A stretch of 64,000 bases of DNA from Geothrix fermentans DSM 14018 (GCF_000428885.1 NZ_AUAU01000017.1:28583-92582); one strand, 5' to 3'; positions 8,324 through 16,975 are shown, counted from the stretch's first letter. Numbers and translations are program-made. Notes: generated from the letters alone by a model not told the origin.

Positions 8324-9763
8324 TCAACCTCCGATCCGCGCATAGAAGCTGGTGCGGCGGAGGTTCTCCTCCACCTTGAAGGCCTGCTGCATGGGCGGGA
8401 AGGCGCGCTGTTCGCAGTCGGTGCGCTCGCAGAGGCGGCAGGTGACGCCGATGGGGACGGGGGGCTGGTCCAGGCGCAGGCTGTCGGCGTAGATGAGCTC
8501 CTTGGCGTGGCCCATCTCGCAGCCGAGGCCCAGGGCCTGCATGGCGTGCTGGCCCCGGTAGCCGCCGGTGTCCTTCTGGATGGTGCGGGCGATGCAGAAG
8601 TACTTGCGGCCGTCCGGCATCTCGCTCAGCTGGGTGCGGATGAGGCCCGGCGTGAGGAAGGCCGCGTGGGCGTTCCAGCGGGGGCAGGCGCCGGAGAAGC
8701 GCGCGAAGCGGATGCCCGAGGCGGAGAAGCTCTTGGAGATGTTCCCGGCGATGTCGATGCGCAGGAAGTGGAAGGGCACGCCCTCGGCGCCGGGCCGCCG
8801 CAGGGTGGTCAGCCGGTGGCAGACCTGCTCGAAGCTGGTCTGGAAGCGCCGGGCCAGGATGTCGATGTCGTAGCGCTCGGCCCGGGCCGCCCGCAGGAAG
8901 CGCTCGTAGGGCATGAGCACGGCGCCGGCGAAGTAGTTGGCCAGGGCCACCCGGGCCAGGGCCTTGGAGGCGTTCGTGCGCAGCAGGGGGTGGTCCGCCA
9001 ACTGGTCCAGCAGGTCGCCGTGGTCCAGCAGGGCCAGCTGGTGGGCGAGCTGGAAGGTGCGGCTCCGCTGGGGCAGCAGCTCCGACAGGCTGAGGATGCG
9101 GCGGTCCGGGTCGAAGCGGCGCAGCAGGCCCGGCCCCTCGGACACCCGGTGGACGCGCAGCTGGATGCCCCGGGCCTCGAAGGCCGCCGCCAGGGCGGGG
9201 TAGGGCTGGTCCGCATCCAGGCCGGCGCTGGTCCAGAGCGCTTCCGCCGCGGCCTCCAGTTCCGGGAAGTGGTTCATGGCCTGCTGGATGAAGTCACCCA
9301 CCTCCTCCGAAGGCAGCCGGGTGGCCTCGGGATCGAAGCCCTGGCCGTCGCTGAGCTTGTCCGCCAGGGTGCCCAGGCTGTCCTGGCTGTGCTGGTAGGC
9401 CCGGTAAAGCTCGAAGACCCCGCGGGCCAGGGTGGGGCTGTTCGACACCAGCTCCCGCACATCCTGGGCCTGGAGCCCCAGGGCCTCGAAGAGGGGGTCG
9501 CCGAAGGCCTCCATGAGGTCGTCGGACAGGCGCTGGTCCTCGTCCGGCGCCAGGGCGCGGAGGTCCAGGTGGAACTGCTGGGCCAGCCGGATGAGCAGGG
9601 GAGCCGTGAGGGGCCGCTTGTTCCCCTCGATGAGGTTCAGGTAGCTGGGGCTGATGCCCAGGGATTCGGCCAGCTGGACCTGGCTCAGGCCCTCCTGGCG
9701 GCGGAGGAGGCGGATCTTGGCGCCGAGACGGGCGGCGGGCTTGGTGGGGGCGGCGGAGGGCAT
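8324..9763 (-). CDS. ScfR/RamB-type transcriptional regulator
   Basis: 479 aa. N-terminal XRE-type helix-turn-helix (LGAKIRLLRRQEGLSQVQLA ... LGISPSYLNLIEGNKRPLT, residues about 13-62), a central IrrE/ImmA-like domain whose HExxH is degenerate (FQLAHQLALL), and a C-terminal cysteine-bearing domain (CRLCERTDCEQRAFPP). This is the architecture of short-chain acyl-CoA responsive regulators such as RamB of Corynebacterium glutamicum and PccR of Rhodobacter. RamB controls aceA, and here the gene is divergent from aceA with 165 bases between, so control of the glyoxylate shunt is a strong inference. A GAGG motif precedes the ATG. Confidence 0.88.
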   Translation of the reverse strand: MPSAAPTKPAARLGAKIRLLRRQEGLSQVQLAESLGISPSYLNLIEGNKRPLTAPLLIRLAQQFHLDLRALAPDEDQRLSDDLMEAFGDPLFEALGLQAQDVRELVSNSPTLARGVFELYRAYQHSQDSLGTLADKLSDGQGFDPEATRLPSEEVGDFIQQAMNHFPELEAAAEALWTSAGLDADQPYPALAAAFEARGIQLRVHRVSEGPGLLRRFDPDRRILSLSELLPQRSRTFQLAHQLALLDHGDLLDQLADHPLLRTNASKALARVALANYFAGAVLMPYERFLRAARAERYDIDILARRFQTSFEQVCHRLTTLRRPGAEGVPFHFLRIDIAGNISKSFSASGIRFARFSGACPRWNAHAAFLTPGLIRTQLSEMPDGRKYFCIARTIQKDTGGYRGQHAMQALGLGCEMGHAKELIYADSLRLDQPPVPIGVTCRLCERTDCEQRAFPPMQQAFKVEENLRRTSFYARIGG

Positions 9764-9928
9764 GGGGACCTCGTTTACATCAATTTACAAAATCAATGGA
9801 GATGATTGACTGAAATTTTCAATTCAACCCCTATCAAATCAGCCGTTGGTTGACTTGAAACAGAATAGGTCAATCTTTGACATCACGCCAGCCCCAACCA
9901 CCAACCCCCACCCTTCCCGAGGTGTCCC
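9764..9928. promoter_or_regulatory. divergent control region between scfR-like gene and aceA
   Basis: An AT-rich island in otherwise GC-rich DNA. It holds an odd inverted repeat TGAAATTTTCA (about 9811), two TTGACT-TGAAA-like units (TTGACTGAAA near 9806 and TTGACTTGAAAC near 9850) and tandem TTTACATCAA / TTTACAAAATCAA units near the regulator start. These are good operator candidates for the divergently encoded ScfR-type regulator. GAGGTGTCCC precedes the aceA ATG. No -10 box can be assigned with confidence. Confidence 0.55.
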
Positions 9929-11203
9929 ATGACCCCCAAGTTCCCCATCCCGCCCATCGAGGACGACCTCCAGGCCCACCGCTGGGAGGGCATCACGCGG
10001 CCCTACGGCCCCGAGACCGTCAAGAAGCTCCGCGGCAGCCTCCGCATCGAGCACACCCTGGCCAAGCTGGGGGCCCGCAAGCTCTGGAGGCTGCTCCAGA
10101 ACGAGGAGCCCACCCGGGCCCTGGGCGCCCTCAGCGGCGGCCAGGCGGTCCAGATGGCCAAGGCGGGCCTCAAGGCCATCTACTGCTCCGGCTGGCAGGT
10201 GGCGGCGGACGCCAACCTCTCGGGCCAGACCTACCCGGACCAGAGCCTCTACCCGGCCAACTCGGTCCCCGCCCTGGTCAAGCGCCTCAACGGGGCCCTC
10301 CAGCGGGCGGACCAGGTCGAGCACGGCGAGGGCGGCGTGAGCCGCGACTGGTTCCTGCCCATCGTGGCGGATGCCGAGGCCGGCTTCGGCGGCCCCCTCA
10401 ACGCCTACGAGCTCATGAAGGGCATGATCGAGGCCGGCGCCTCCGGCGTCCACTTCGAGGACCAGCTCTCCAGCGAGAAGAAGTGCGGCCACCTGGGCGG
10501 CAAGGTCCTCATCCCCACGGGCCACTTCATCCGCACCCTCGTGGCGGCCCGCCTGGCGGCGGACGTCATGGACGTGCCCACCCTCATCATCGCCCGCACG
10601 GACGCCGACTCGGCCCGCCTCATCACCTCGGACATCGACGAGCGCGACCGGCCCTTCCTCACGGGCGAGCGCACGCCCGAGGGCTTCCACCGCATCACCG
10701 GCGGCGTGCAGATGGCCATCGCCCGCGCCAAGGCCTACGCGCCCTACGCGGACCTCATCTGGTGTGAGACGTCCACCCCGGACCTGAAGGAGGCCCGCGC
10801 GTTCGCCGAGGGCGTCCACGCCGAGTTCCCGGGCAAGCTGCTGGCCTACAACTGCTCGCCCTCCTTCAACTGGAAGAAGAAGCTCTCGGACGAGGAGATC
10901 GCCACCTTCCAGCGCGAGCTGAACGCCCTGGGCTACAAGTTCCAGTTCATCACCCTGGCGGGTTTCCACAGCCTCAACCACGGGATGTTCGAGCTGGCCA
11001 GCGCCTACCGCACCGAGCACATGACCGCCTACGCGCGGCTGCAGGAAGCGGAGTTCGCCGCCGAGGCCCGGGGCTACACGGCCACCAAGCACCAGCGCGA
11101 GGTGGGCACCGGCTACTTCGACGAGGTGGCCCAGGCCATCAGCGGCGGGCTGGCTTCGACCCTGGCCCTGGTGGAGTCCACCGAGGCCCAGCAGTTCCAC
11201 TGA
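9929..11203 (+). CDS. aceA: isocitrate lyase
   Basis: 424 aa; cleaves isocitrate to glyoxylate and succinate, the first step of the glyoxylate shunt used for growth on acetate or fatty acids. The catalytic signature KKCGHLGGK is present with the nucleophilic cysteine at residue 186; [33 protein letters not shown] (metal-binding aspartates) and CSPSFNWKK are all typical. Length fits the 420-440 aa bacterial form. Malate synthase is not in the window. The adjacent divergent ScfR-type regulator is expected to control it, and the upstream malic enzyme would draw off the malate formed. Confidence 0.96.
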   Translation: MTPKFPIPPIEDDLQAHRWEGITRPYGPETVKKLRGSLRIEHTLAKLGARKLWRLLQNEEPTRALGALSGGQAVQMAKAGLKAIYCSGWQVAADANLSGQTYPDQSLYPANSVPALVKRLNGALQRADQVEHGEGGVSRDWFLPIVADAEAGFGGPLNAYELMKGMIEAGASGVHFEDQLSSEKKCGHLGGKVLIPTGHFIRTLVAARLAADVMDVPTLIIARTDADSARLITSDIDERDRPFLTGERTPEGFHRITGGVQMAIARAKAYAPYADLIWCETSTPDLKEARAFAEGVHAEFPGKLLAYNCSPSFNWKKKLSDEEIATFQRELNALGYKFQFITLAGFHSLNHGMFELASAYRTEHMTAYARLQEAEFAAEARGYTATKHQREVGTGYFDEVAQAISGGLASTLALVESTEAQQFH

Positions 11204-11245
11204 GGGAAGGCTGGAGACAGAAGGCCGGAGACTGGAGCGGGCGCC

Positions 11246-12136
11246 CTACTTCGGGGCGTCCGCTTTCTTTTCGGCCGGGGCCGGACCGCCGGTCATGCCC
11301 TCGGGCGAGGCGGGAGCAGGGGCCTCGGCCCGGGACGGGGCGGAGACCGCCGCGTACTTCTTCCCGGTGTGGTGGTAGGTGAGGTACTCGCCGAAGTAGA
11401 CGGCCATGAGGTCCGAGCAGTCCTTGAAGTAGGCGAATCCGTGGTCCTTGCCCTCCTTCAGGTCCACGGCCACGCCCGGCAGGTCCTTCAGGGCCTGGGC
11501 GTTCTCGGCGGCGTCCTTGTCGTCCATGGAGGCCAGCACCAGCACGGAGGGGCGGCTGCGGAGCACGGCGCCCTTGAGCCGGTCCCGGGCGCTGTCCCCG
11601 AAGGCGGCGGTGCCGGCGGGGCTGAGGCTGAGGACGGCCAGGGGCTTCACCTCCGGCGAGGCCAGGAGCACCGCGAAGGCGCCCACGCTGGAGCCGGCCA
11701 GGCCGATGCGGCGGCCGTCCACGCCGGGCTGCTTGCGGAGCCAGGCGGCGGCCTGGGCCAGGTCCGCGGGGATCTTGTCGAAACCGGCGGCCTTGGCCGA
11801 GGCGGCGAAGTCGTCGGAGACCCGGATCTCGGCCCCGTCCTTCATGACGCTCTCGCCGTGGCCCCGGAGGTCCAGGGCCAGCACGCCGATGCCCCGCGCC
11901 AGGAGCTTGTCGGTGAGGGGCGCCCAGCCCGAGCGGTCCGAGTGGAACTGGTGGGCGAGGATCACCACCGGCACCTTGGCCTTCGGCTTGGCGGCGGGCA
12001 GGGTCAGCGTGCCCTTGAGGGCGAAGCCGTCGGCGCTGGTGAGGGCCATGTCCGTGGGGGCGGCGGCCAACGGGGCGGCCAGGGGGGCGGCCAGGACCAG
12101 GGCCGCGAGAGGAGCCTGCAAGCGGGATGTGCGCAT
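11246..12136 (-). CDS. secreted alpha/beta hydrolase (dienelactone hydrolase-like)
   Basis: 296 aa. The N terminus MRTSRLQAPLAALVLAAPLA is a signal peptide ending near AAA. The rest is an alpha/beta-hydrolase: PVVILAHQFHSDRSGW (oxyanion loop), LALDLRGHGES, the nucleophile elbow GSSVG (IGLAGSSVGAF), a likely acid in LVLASMDDKD, and the histidine in EGKDHGF. The C-terminal 35 residues are Ala/Pro/Glu-rich and probably disordered. The substrate is unknown; an ester-cleaving role in the periplasm is the likely reading. It is convergent with aceA, whose stop lies 42 bases away. Confidence 0.82.
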   Translation of the reverse strand: MRTSRLQAPLAALVLAAPLAAPLAAAPTDMALTSADGFALKGTLTLPAAKPKAKVPVVILAHQFHSDRSGWAPLTDKLLARGIGVLALDLRGHGESVMKDGAEIRVSDDFAASAKAAGFDKIPADLAQAAAWLRKQPGVDGRRIGLAGSSVGAFAVLLASPEVKPLAVLSLSPAGTAAFGDSARDRLKGAVLRSRPSVLVLASMDDKDAAENAQALKDLPGVAVDLKEGKDHGFAYFKDCSDLMAVYFGEYLTYHHTGKKYAAVSAPSRAEAPAPASPEGMTGGPAPAEKKADAPK

Positions 12137-12227
12137 GGGACCTCGCAGTGGAAGTGCCCCACTCTAGCACGCCAAGTTCCTGCGTCTCTGAGGTATAAAA
12201 GAAGGCTTCCGCTCTTTCGAGGTGCCC

Positions 12228-12800
12228 ATGTCCCAGACCCCCGATGCGATCCTCCAGGAAACCAAGCGCCGCATGCATGCGTCCGTGGAGGCGCTGAAGA
12301 AGGAGATGGCCACCATCCGGACGGGCCGGGCCAACGCCAGCCTGCTGGACAACGTCCATGTGGAGTACTACGGATCCATGGTGCCCCTGAACCAGATGGG
12401 CAGCGTGTCCGTCCCCGAATCCGGGATGCTGGTGGTGACCCCCTTCGACAAGAGCGCCATCAAGGCCGTGGAGACGGCCATCCTCAAGTCCGACCTGGGC
12501 ATCAACCCGTCCAACGACGGCCAGGTGATCCGGCTGCCCATCCCCATGCTCACGGAGGAACGCCGCAAGGAGCTGGTGAAGGTGCTCCACCGCCTGGGCG
12601 AGGAGATCAAGACCGGCGTGCGCAACATCCGCCGCGACGCCAACGAGGCTGTGAAGAAGCTCGAGAAGGCCAAGGAAGGCCACATCTCCGAGGACGCCGC
12701 CAAGAAGACCCTGGACGACATCCAGAAGCTCACGGACCTCCACGCCAAGGAGATCGACGAGGCCCTGAAGCACAAGGAAGCGGAGATCCTGAAAGTCTGA
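12228..12800 (+). CDS. frr: ribosome recycling factor
   Basis: 190 aa; with EF-G it splits post-termination ribosomes. Conserved stretches are ALKKEMATIRTGRANASLLD, VEYYGSMVPLNQMGSVSVPE, PFDKSAIKAVETAI, SDLGINPSNDGQVIRLPIP, LTEERRKELVK and VRNIRRDANEAVKKLEK. ATG at 12228 is chosen over an in-frame GTG at 12222 because that GTG lies within the GAGGTG ribosome binding site. The gene stands apart from its usual partner pyrH. A TATAAA box at about 12194 may belong to its promoter. Confidence 0.95.
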   Translation: MSQTPDAILQETKRRMHASVEALKKEMATIRTGRANASLLDNVHVEYYGSMVPLNQMGSVSVPESGMLVVTPFDKSAIKAVETAILKSDLGINPSNDGQVIRLPIPMLTEERRKELVKVLHRLGEEIKTGVRNIRRDANEAVKKLEKAKEGHISEDAAKKTLDDIQKLTDLHAKEIDEALKHKEAEILKV

Positions 12801-12862
12801 CTCCGCCGGGTGGCGGAGCGCGCTGCAGTGCAGCGCGCGAAGCCGGGACCCGGCGAGGGTCA
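12801..12862 (+). other. nested hairpin structure after frr
   Basis: Three complementary sets are packed in 62 bases just past the frr stop. There is a near-perfect palindrome GCGCGCTGCA-G-TGCAGCGCGC (12818-12838), a CTCCGCC/GGCGGAG stem (12801-12818), and a competing outer pair CGCCGGGT (12804-12811) with ACCCGGCG (12848-12855). It could act as a terminator, although no T-run follows, or be a small repeat element. No other copy was noticed in the window. Confidence 0.45.
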
Positions 12863-12905
12863 GAATAACGCCTGAGTGGGACACGGTCTGGCAAGGGCAT
12901 TTGAT

Positions 12906-13694
12906 ATGGACAGCAGACCCATGCCCAGCTTTCCCACCCTCGCCCTCCTCATGCTCGCCTCCCTGCTGGCGGGCTTCATCGACGCGGTGGTGGGGGGAGG
13001 CGGTCTGATCACGGTGCCGGCCCTCATGCTCGGCCTGCCGGCGGGGACCCCCCTGCCCACGCTGCTGGGCACGAACAAGGTGGTGGCGGTCACGGGCACC
13101 ACCCTGGCGGCGGGCAAGTTCGTGCGCTCGGGGGCCTTGGCCTGGCGGGAGATGGTGGGGCCGGTGGCAGCCTCGGCCCTGGGCGCCTCGGGCGGGGTGT
13201 GGCTCACCTACCGTGTGCATGCGGATTTCCTGAAGCCCGTCATGCTGGGCCTGCTGGTGGCCATGCTGGCCTTCACCCTCCTCAAGCCCGACCTGGGTCA
13301 CCGGCACGCGCCGCGGTTCGGGCTCCACCACCAGCGGGGCCTGGCGGCCCTCATCGCCCTGGCCCTGGGCTTCTACGACGGGTTCTTCGGCCCGGGCACG
13401 GGCTCGCTGCTGATCTTCCTCTTTGTGGCCGTGCTGGGCTTCGACTTCCTGCGCTCCTCAGCCCTGGCCAAAGCCGTGAACTGGGCCTCGAACATCACCT
13501 CCATGGGGCTCTTCGTCTCGCATGGCAGCTGGCTCCCCTCCGTGGCCCTGGGCATGGCGGCGGCCAATGGGGTGGGGGGCTACCTGGGAGCGCACGTGGC
13601 CTTGAACAAGGGGAGCCGCTGGGTGCGGGGGGTCTTCATCGGCGTGGTGGGGGCCCTGATTCTGCGCTTGGGCTGGCAGGTGTTCCGCGGGTAG
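12906..13694 (+). CDS. TauE/SafE (TSUP) family membrane transporter
   Basis: About 262 aa with roughly eight membrane spans. The family signature lies in helix 1 (LLAGFIDAVVGGGGLITVPALML) and recurs in the second half (ALGFYDGFFGPGTGSLLIFLF), giving the two-repeat architecture of the TSUP family, whose members export sulfite, sulfoacetate and related anions. TNKVVAVTGTTLAAGKF is also typical. ATG at 12906 is taken as start; an alternative ATG lies at 12921. The substrate cannot be told. A 95-aa membrane protein follows after 9 bases, probably cotranscribed. Confidence 0.85.
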   Translation: MDSRPMPSFPTLALLMLASLLAGFIDAVVGGGGLITVPALMLGLPAGTPLPTLLGTNKVVAVTGTTLAAGKFVRSGALAWREMVGPVAASALGASGGVWLTYRVHADFLKPVMLGLLVAMLAFTLLKPDLGHRHAPRFGLHHQRGLAALIALALGFYDGFFGPGTGSLLIFLFVAVLGFDFLRSSALAKAVNWASNITSMGLFVSHGSWLPSVALGMAAANGVGGYLGAHVALNKGSRWVRGVFIGVVGALILRLGWQVFRG

Positions 13695-13703
13695 ATTAGG
13701 CCG

Positions 13704-13991
13704 ATGCCTTCCCGCCCCCGTCCTTTCGCATGGGACGTCCTCGTCCGGACCCTGCGGTTCTTCTACCTGCTCTGGGGCGGGATGCTGCTCTCCACCCTGG
13801 CCTTCTACGGCCGCCTGAAGCTGCCTTCGGCCTTCTGGCACTGGCCGGACCTCTGCCGCGCCCTCATGGGCCCCTGGGGCCGGGCCCTGGCCCTGGGCCT
13901 CGGCCTGGTGATGTGCCTGGCGGCCCTGCTGGAGGTCTGGGAGCTGGTGGACCGGCTGCTGGTGCGCTTCATGGGCGAGTCGGAACACTGA
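13704..13991 (+). CDS. hypothetical two-TM membrane protein, 95 aa
   Basis: Not recognised. Two hydrophobic segments, LRFFYLLWGGMLLSTLAFYG (about residues 17-36) and LALGLGLVMCLAALLEVWEL (about 63-82), indicate a hairpin membrane protein. It follows the TauE/SafE-type gene with only 9 bases between, suggesting an operon. No catalytic motif. Repeat element A begins 25 bases after its stop. Confidence 0.6.
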   Translation: MPSRPRPFAWDVLVRTLRFFYLLWGGMLLSTLAFYGRLKLPSAFWHWPDLCRALMGPWGRALALGLGLVMCLAALLEVWELVDRLLVRFMGESEH

Positions 13992-14015
13992 GCCGGATTC
14001 CTCCTCGTCCGAAAC

Positions 14016-14206
14016 GATCCACCACGGAGACACGGAGCATGGGCCCACGGGAGGGCGCCCGGGGCGGATCCTTCTGTGGCATCCGTGCCGGGCGCCCTCC
14101 CGTGGCTTCCGGCCTGGCCGGAAGCGGCCTCCGGCCGGCCCATGTGCGGAGGAGCCCGGAGCTCTCTGTGCCATCTCCGTGGATTCTGTGGCTCCGTGGT
14201 GGCTCC
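14016..14206. repeat. repeat element A (CACGGAG ends, variable hairpin plus conserved module)
   Basis: Ends are inverted: CCACCACGGAG at 14019-14029 and CTCCGTGGTGG at 14192-14202. Inside, arms 14045-14069 and 14081-14105 form a 25-bp hairpin (one mismatch, one G-T) with an 11-nt loop and a GGAT/ATCC apex. It is followed at 14104-14144 by a 41-nt module with a CTTCCGGC/GCCGGAAG stem, then CGGCCTCCGGCCGG and CCATG. The same module occurs at 50107, 51034 (inverted) and 63623. This element explains most of the 330-base gap between 13991 and 14322; no gene is seen in it. Confidence 0.85.
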
Positions 14207-14321
14207 TTTAGCGTGGAATGAGCTTGGTGAATCGGGCCCTTTTGGCGATCCTGGAGCCTTGGGCTTGAACCCTTTCCGGGTTCGGGCCATTCAAGAAGCG
14301 TGTCTTCGGAGGCGGGTCGAT

Positions 14322-15692
14322 ATGGCGCAGGGAGTGACTGGCGTGATCAGGGCGGGGCTCATGGCGGGCGCGGCCGCCCTCCCGGCGGCGGCCCAGAGCC
14401 TGGCCCTTCCGGCCGCGGATCCCGTGGGCATCGCCCGCAGCGGGGCCCAGGTGGCCTACGGCTACAGCCTGGAAGCCGCCTCCACCAATCCGGCCCTGCT
14501 GGCCTCCCTGAAGGAGAAGGGCGGCTTCTACGTGGCCGCGGGCATGGAGCTGGGCTCCAGCCAGGTGAGCCTGGAGTCCAACCAGCGGACCCAGTACTCC
14601 TCCGACCGCAACCGGGCCATCGGGGCCTTCGGCCTGGCCCTGCGCCTGTCGCCCACGCTCACCCTCGGGCTGAAGCTGGACGAGCCCTACCTCCGCCACG
14701 CGCAGCTCCCGGACAATGCCCCCACGCGCTACATGGGCGACCGCCTCGACCTGTCCACCCATCGGCTGGAAGGTCAGGCAGCCTGGGCGCTCAGCCCCAA
14801 CATGTCCGTCGGCCTGGGCCTGGGCGTGGCGCGGCTGGGCTTCGAGTCCGGCAGCGTGATGCGCTTCGGCGTGCCCCTCGATCCCTCCCAGCCCGTGTCC
14901 GGGACCAACCCCGTGCAGGGCCTCGTGGAGCAGGGCGTGTCCCAGAGCGGGAACAAGGTGGTGCCGAGCTACTCGCTGGGCTTCCGCTGGGCCATCAATC
15001 CCCGGTGGACCCTGGGCGCCTCGCACCAGTCCGGCCTCAAGGGCGACCTCGACCTGAGCGCCGGCTACCGCGGCACGAGCCTGGGGCTCTACGCCAACGA
15101 CGGCCTCAGCACGGCTCCCCTGGGCACGGCGCCGCGGGCCACCGCGCTGCTTGGGGCCTCGAATCCGGTGGCCGCGGGCTCCCGGACGCTGGAGCTGCCC
15201 TCACAGACGGTGGTGGGCATGCGGCACCGGGTCCATCCCATGGTGACCTGGGAAGCCGATCTCCGCTGGACCTCGGCGGGCCTGCGGGTGCCGGCCTTCG
15301 CCCTGGTGGATACGCCCTCCGGCCCGGTGACGGCACCGGCGGAGCTGCCCCGGGGCAAGGGCCACTTCGACGTCAGCGCCTCGGTGGAGGTCGAGCTCGG
15401 CAAGTTCTGGACCCTCCGGGGCGGCCTCGCCCTCGACCAGCGCGGCGTGGAGGAGGCCCAGATCGAGCCCCTGCTGGGAGGCTCGCGGACCGCGGCCTTC
15501 TCCGTTGGCGCCGGCTACCGGACCTGGGGCGGGGAGCTGAGCATCGGCTACCAGTTCCGCCAGAGCGAAGACCTGGATACCCGCCGCCTGGACGGTGTCT
15601 GGAGCGCCTCGGGCTTCCGCGGCACGGGTACCCGCGTCCGCGTTGAGGGCATGGGGCACCTGCTGGCCATCGGCTACAAGAAGACGTTCTAG
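14322..15692 (+). CDS. FadL/OmpP1-like outer-membrane beta-barrel protein
   Basis: 456 aa. A signal peptide ends near AAAQS (GLMAGAAALPAAAQSLALPA). The mature N terminus with PADPVGIARSGAQVAYGYSLEAASTNPALLA matches the hatch region of FadL/OmpP1/TodX transporters, where the A-x-A-x2-NPA motif is typical. The remainder shows alternating amphipathic strands and ends in a basic-aromatic residue (GYKKTF), as expected for barrel insertion. Such proteins take up long-chain fatty acids or other hydrophobic compounds, which fits the glyoxylate genes nearby. GGAGG precedes the ATG at 14322. Confidence 0.8.
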   Translation: MAQGVTGVIRAGLMAGAAALPAAAQSLALPAADPVGIARSGAQVAYGYSLEAASTNPALLASLKEKGGFYVAAGMELGSSQVSLESNQRTQYSSDRNRAIGAFGLALRLSPTLTLGLKLDEPYLRHAQLPDNAPTRYMGDRLDLSTHRLEGQAAWALSPNMSVGLGLGVARLGFESGSVMRFGVPLDPSQPVSGTNPVQGLVEQGVSQSGNKVVPSYSLGFRWAINPRWTLGASHQSGLKGDLDLSAGYRGTSLGLYANDGLSTAPLGTAPRATALLGASNPVAAGSRTLELPSQTVVGMRHRVHPMVTWEADLRWTSAGLRVPAFALVDTPSGPVTAPAELPRGKGHFDVSASVEVELGKFWTLRGGLALDQRGVEEAQIEPLLGGSRTAAFSVGAGYRTWGGELSIGYQFRQSEDLDTRRLDGVWSASGFRGTGTRVRVEGMGHLLAIGYKKTF

Positions 15693-15715
15693 CCGTGCGC
15701 CGGAGCCGGTTCTAG

Positions 15716-16444
15716 ATGCGCTACCTCGGTCCCCACGCCTGCGAGGAGGCCCTGGCTCGCGGCGAGCTCCACAGCGTCTGGATCGCCCCCGCGGCCTTCG
15801 GGCGCCTGGGCGCGTTCATCGCCGAGGCCCGGAGCGCCGGCGTGGTCATCCACCGCGAGCCCATGGAGAGCCTGGATCGCCGGGCCCAGGGCGGCCGCCA
15901 CCAGGGCGTGCTGGGCGAGGGCGGACCCTTCGCCTACGCCGCCTTCGAGGATGTGGCGGCCCGCGTCCGGAACCGCGGCGACGCCGCGCTGGTGCTGGCC
16001 CTGGACGGCGTCACCGATCCCCACAACCTGGGCGCCATCCTGCGCTCCGCCGCTGCCGCGGCGGTGGACGGCGTGATCCTCCCCGAGCGCCGCTCCGCGG
16101 CCGTCAACGAGACGGTCGTCCGCGCCAGCGCGGGTACCGCGGGCCGCGTGCCCGTGTGCCGCGTGGTGAACCTGGGCCGCGCCCTGGATGATCTGAAGGA
16201 GGCCGGGGCCTGGATCTACGGGCTGGCCGCCGGCGAGGGCAGCCGCGACTACCTGGACGAACCCTTCGACCGCGCCACGGTGCTCGTGATGGGCGCCGAG
16301 GGCGAGGGCCTGCACCTCAAGATCCGCGAGCGCTGCGACGGCCTGCTGCACATCCCCATGCCCGGCGGCATCGAGAGCCTCAACGTCTCCGCCGCGGCGG
16401 CCGTCACGCTCTTCCGCGTGCTGGCGCGCAGGGAGCGCGCATGA
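15716..16444 (+). CDS. rlmB: TrmH/RlmB-type RNA 2'-O-methyltransferase
   Basis: 242 aa SPOUT methyltransferase, probably the 23S rRNA Gm2251 enzyme. The N terminus MRYLGPHACEEALARGE is the substrate-binding domain (G-x-H/N-x-V-x-EAL pattern). The knotted domain has the three SpoU motifs: LALDGVTDPHNLGAILRSA, VMGAEGEGLHLKIRERCD and IPMPGGIESLNVSAAAAVTLF. The start lies 23 bases after the barrel gene. TrmH-type tRNA methylation is the main alternative; the N-terminal domain favours RlmB. Confidence 0.85.
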   Translation: MRYLGPHACEEALARGELHSVWIAPAAFGRLGAFIAEARSAGVVIHREPMESLDRRAQGGRHQGVLGEGGPFAYAAFEDVAARVRNRGDAALVLALDGVTDPHNLGAILRSAAAAAVDGVILPERRSAAVNETVVRASAGTAGRVPVCRVVNLGRALDDLKEAGAWIYGLAAGEGSRDYLDEPFDRATVLVMGAEGEGLHLKIRERCDGLLHIPMPGGIESLNVSAAAAVTLFRVLARRERA

Positions 16445-16458
16445 CCCGAAGTTTTCCC

Positions 16459-16487
16459 TTGAGGCCCCCATGGGCGCGTGATATCTT
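16459..16487 (+). promoter_or_regulatory. candidate promoter of the tRNA-tuf operon
   Basis: TTGAGG (16459-16464) and TATCTT (16482-16487) are spaced by exactly 17 bases, a good housekeeping sigma pair, in the 175-base gap between rlmB and tRNA-Tyr. Transcription from here would run through tRNA-Tyr, -Gly and -Thr, tuf, rpmG, tRNA-Trp, secE and nusG. Judged by eye only. Confidence 0.45.
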
Positions 16488-16619
16488 TCGAGTTCCCTGT
16501 CAGGAAAGCCCTGCCTCGCAGCGACCCTGACACGGAGCCCCGGCAGGGGTTCCGAGGGGAGGCTTCCCGGGCCGTCCCGGAAGCATTGACAAGCCCCGGG
16601 AGGGGCGACGGACAAGCAT

Positions 16620-16706
16620 GCCGAGATGGCCGAGTGGTTAATGGCAGCAGACTGTAAATCTGCCACGCATCGCGTTACGGAGGTTCGAATCCTTCTCTCG
16701 GCACCA
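16620..16706 (+). tRNA. tRNA-Tyr (GTA)
   Basis: Acceptor arm GCCGAGA (16620-16626) pairs with TCTCGGC (16696-16702), then discriminator A and an encoded CCA. The anticodon loop reads CTGTAAA, giving GTA. A long variable arm (class II, CACGCATCGCGTTACG region) and a GGTTCGAATCC T-arm fit tRNA-Tyr. First of three adjacent tRNAs ahead of tuf, a widely conserved order. Confidence 0.95.
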
Positions 16707-16756
16707 GTCCTCCGGGCACCATCCCGGGACACTGGAACCCGATCTCGGGTTTCCAC

Positions 16757-16833
<77 letters not shown>

Positions 16834-16900
16834 CCCTCCCCGTCCGCCGGTTCCGCCCGGCCGGACGGCAAGGCCCCCCGCTCCGGCGGGAAGGTTCAAA

Positions 16901-16975
<75 letters not shown>

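Noticed and set aside
14016..14222. Small proteins containing GLAGSGLRPxH encoded across elements A, B, C and D
   Set aside because: The shared peptide is a translation of the conserved hairpin module in elements that also differ in frame and strand; it reflects the repeat, not protein families.
13992..14321. Insertion sequence or transposase remnant at element A
   Set aside because: No reading frame with transposase motifs and no target-site duplication was recognised by eye; the element is entirely hairpins and short repeats.
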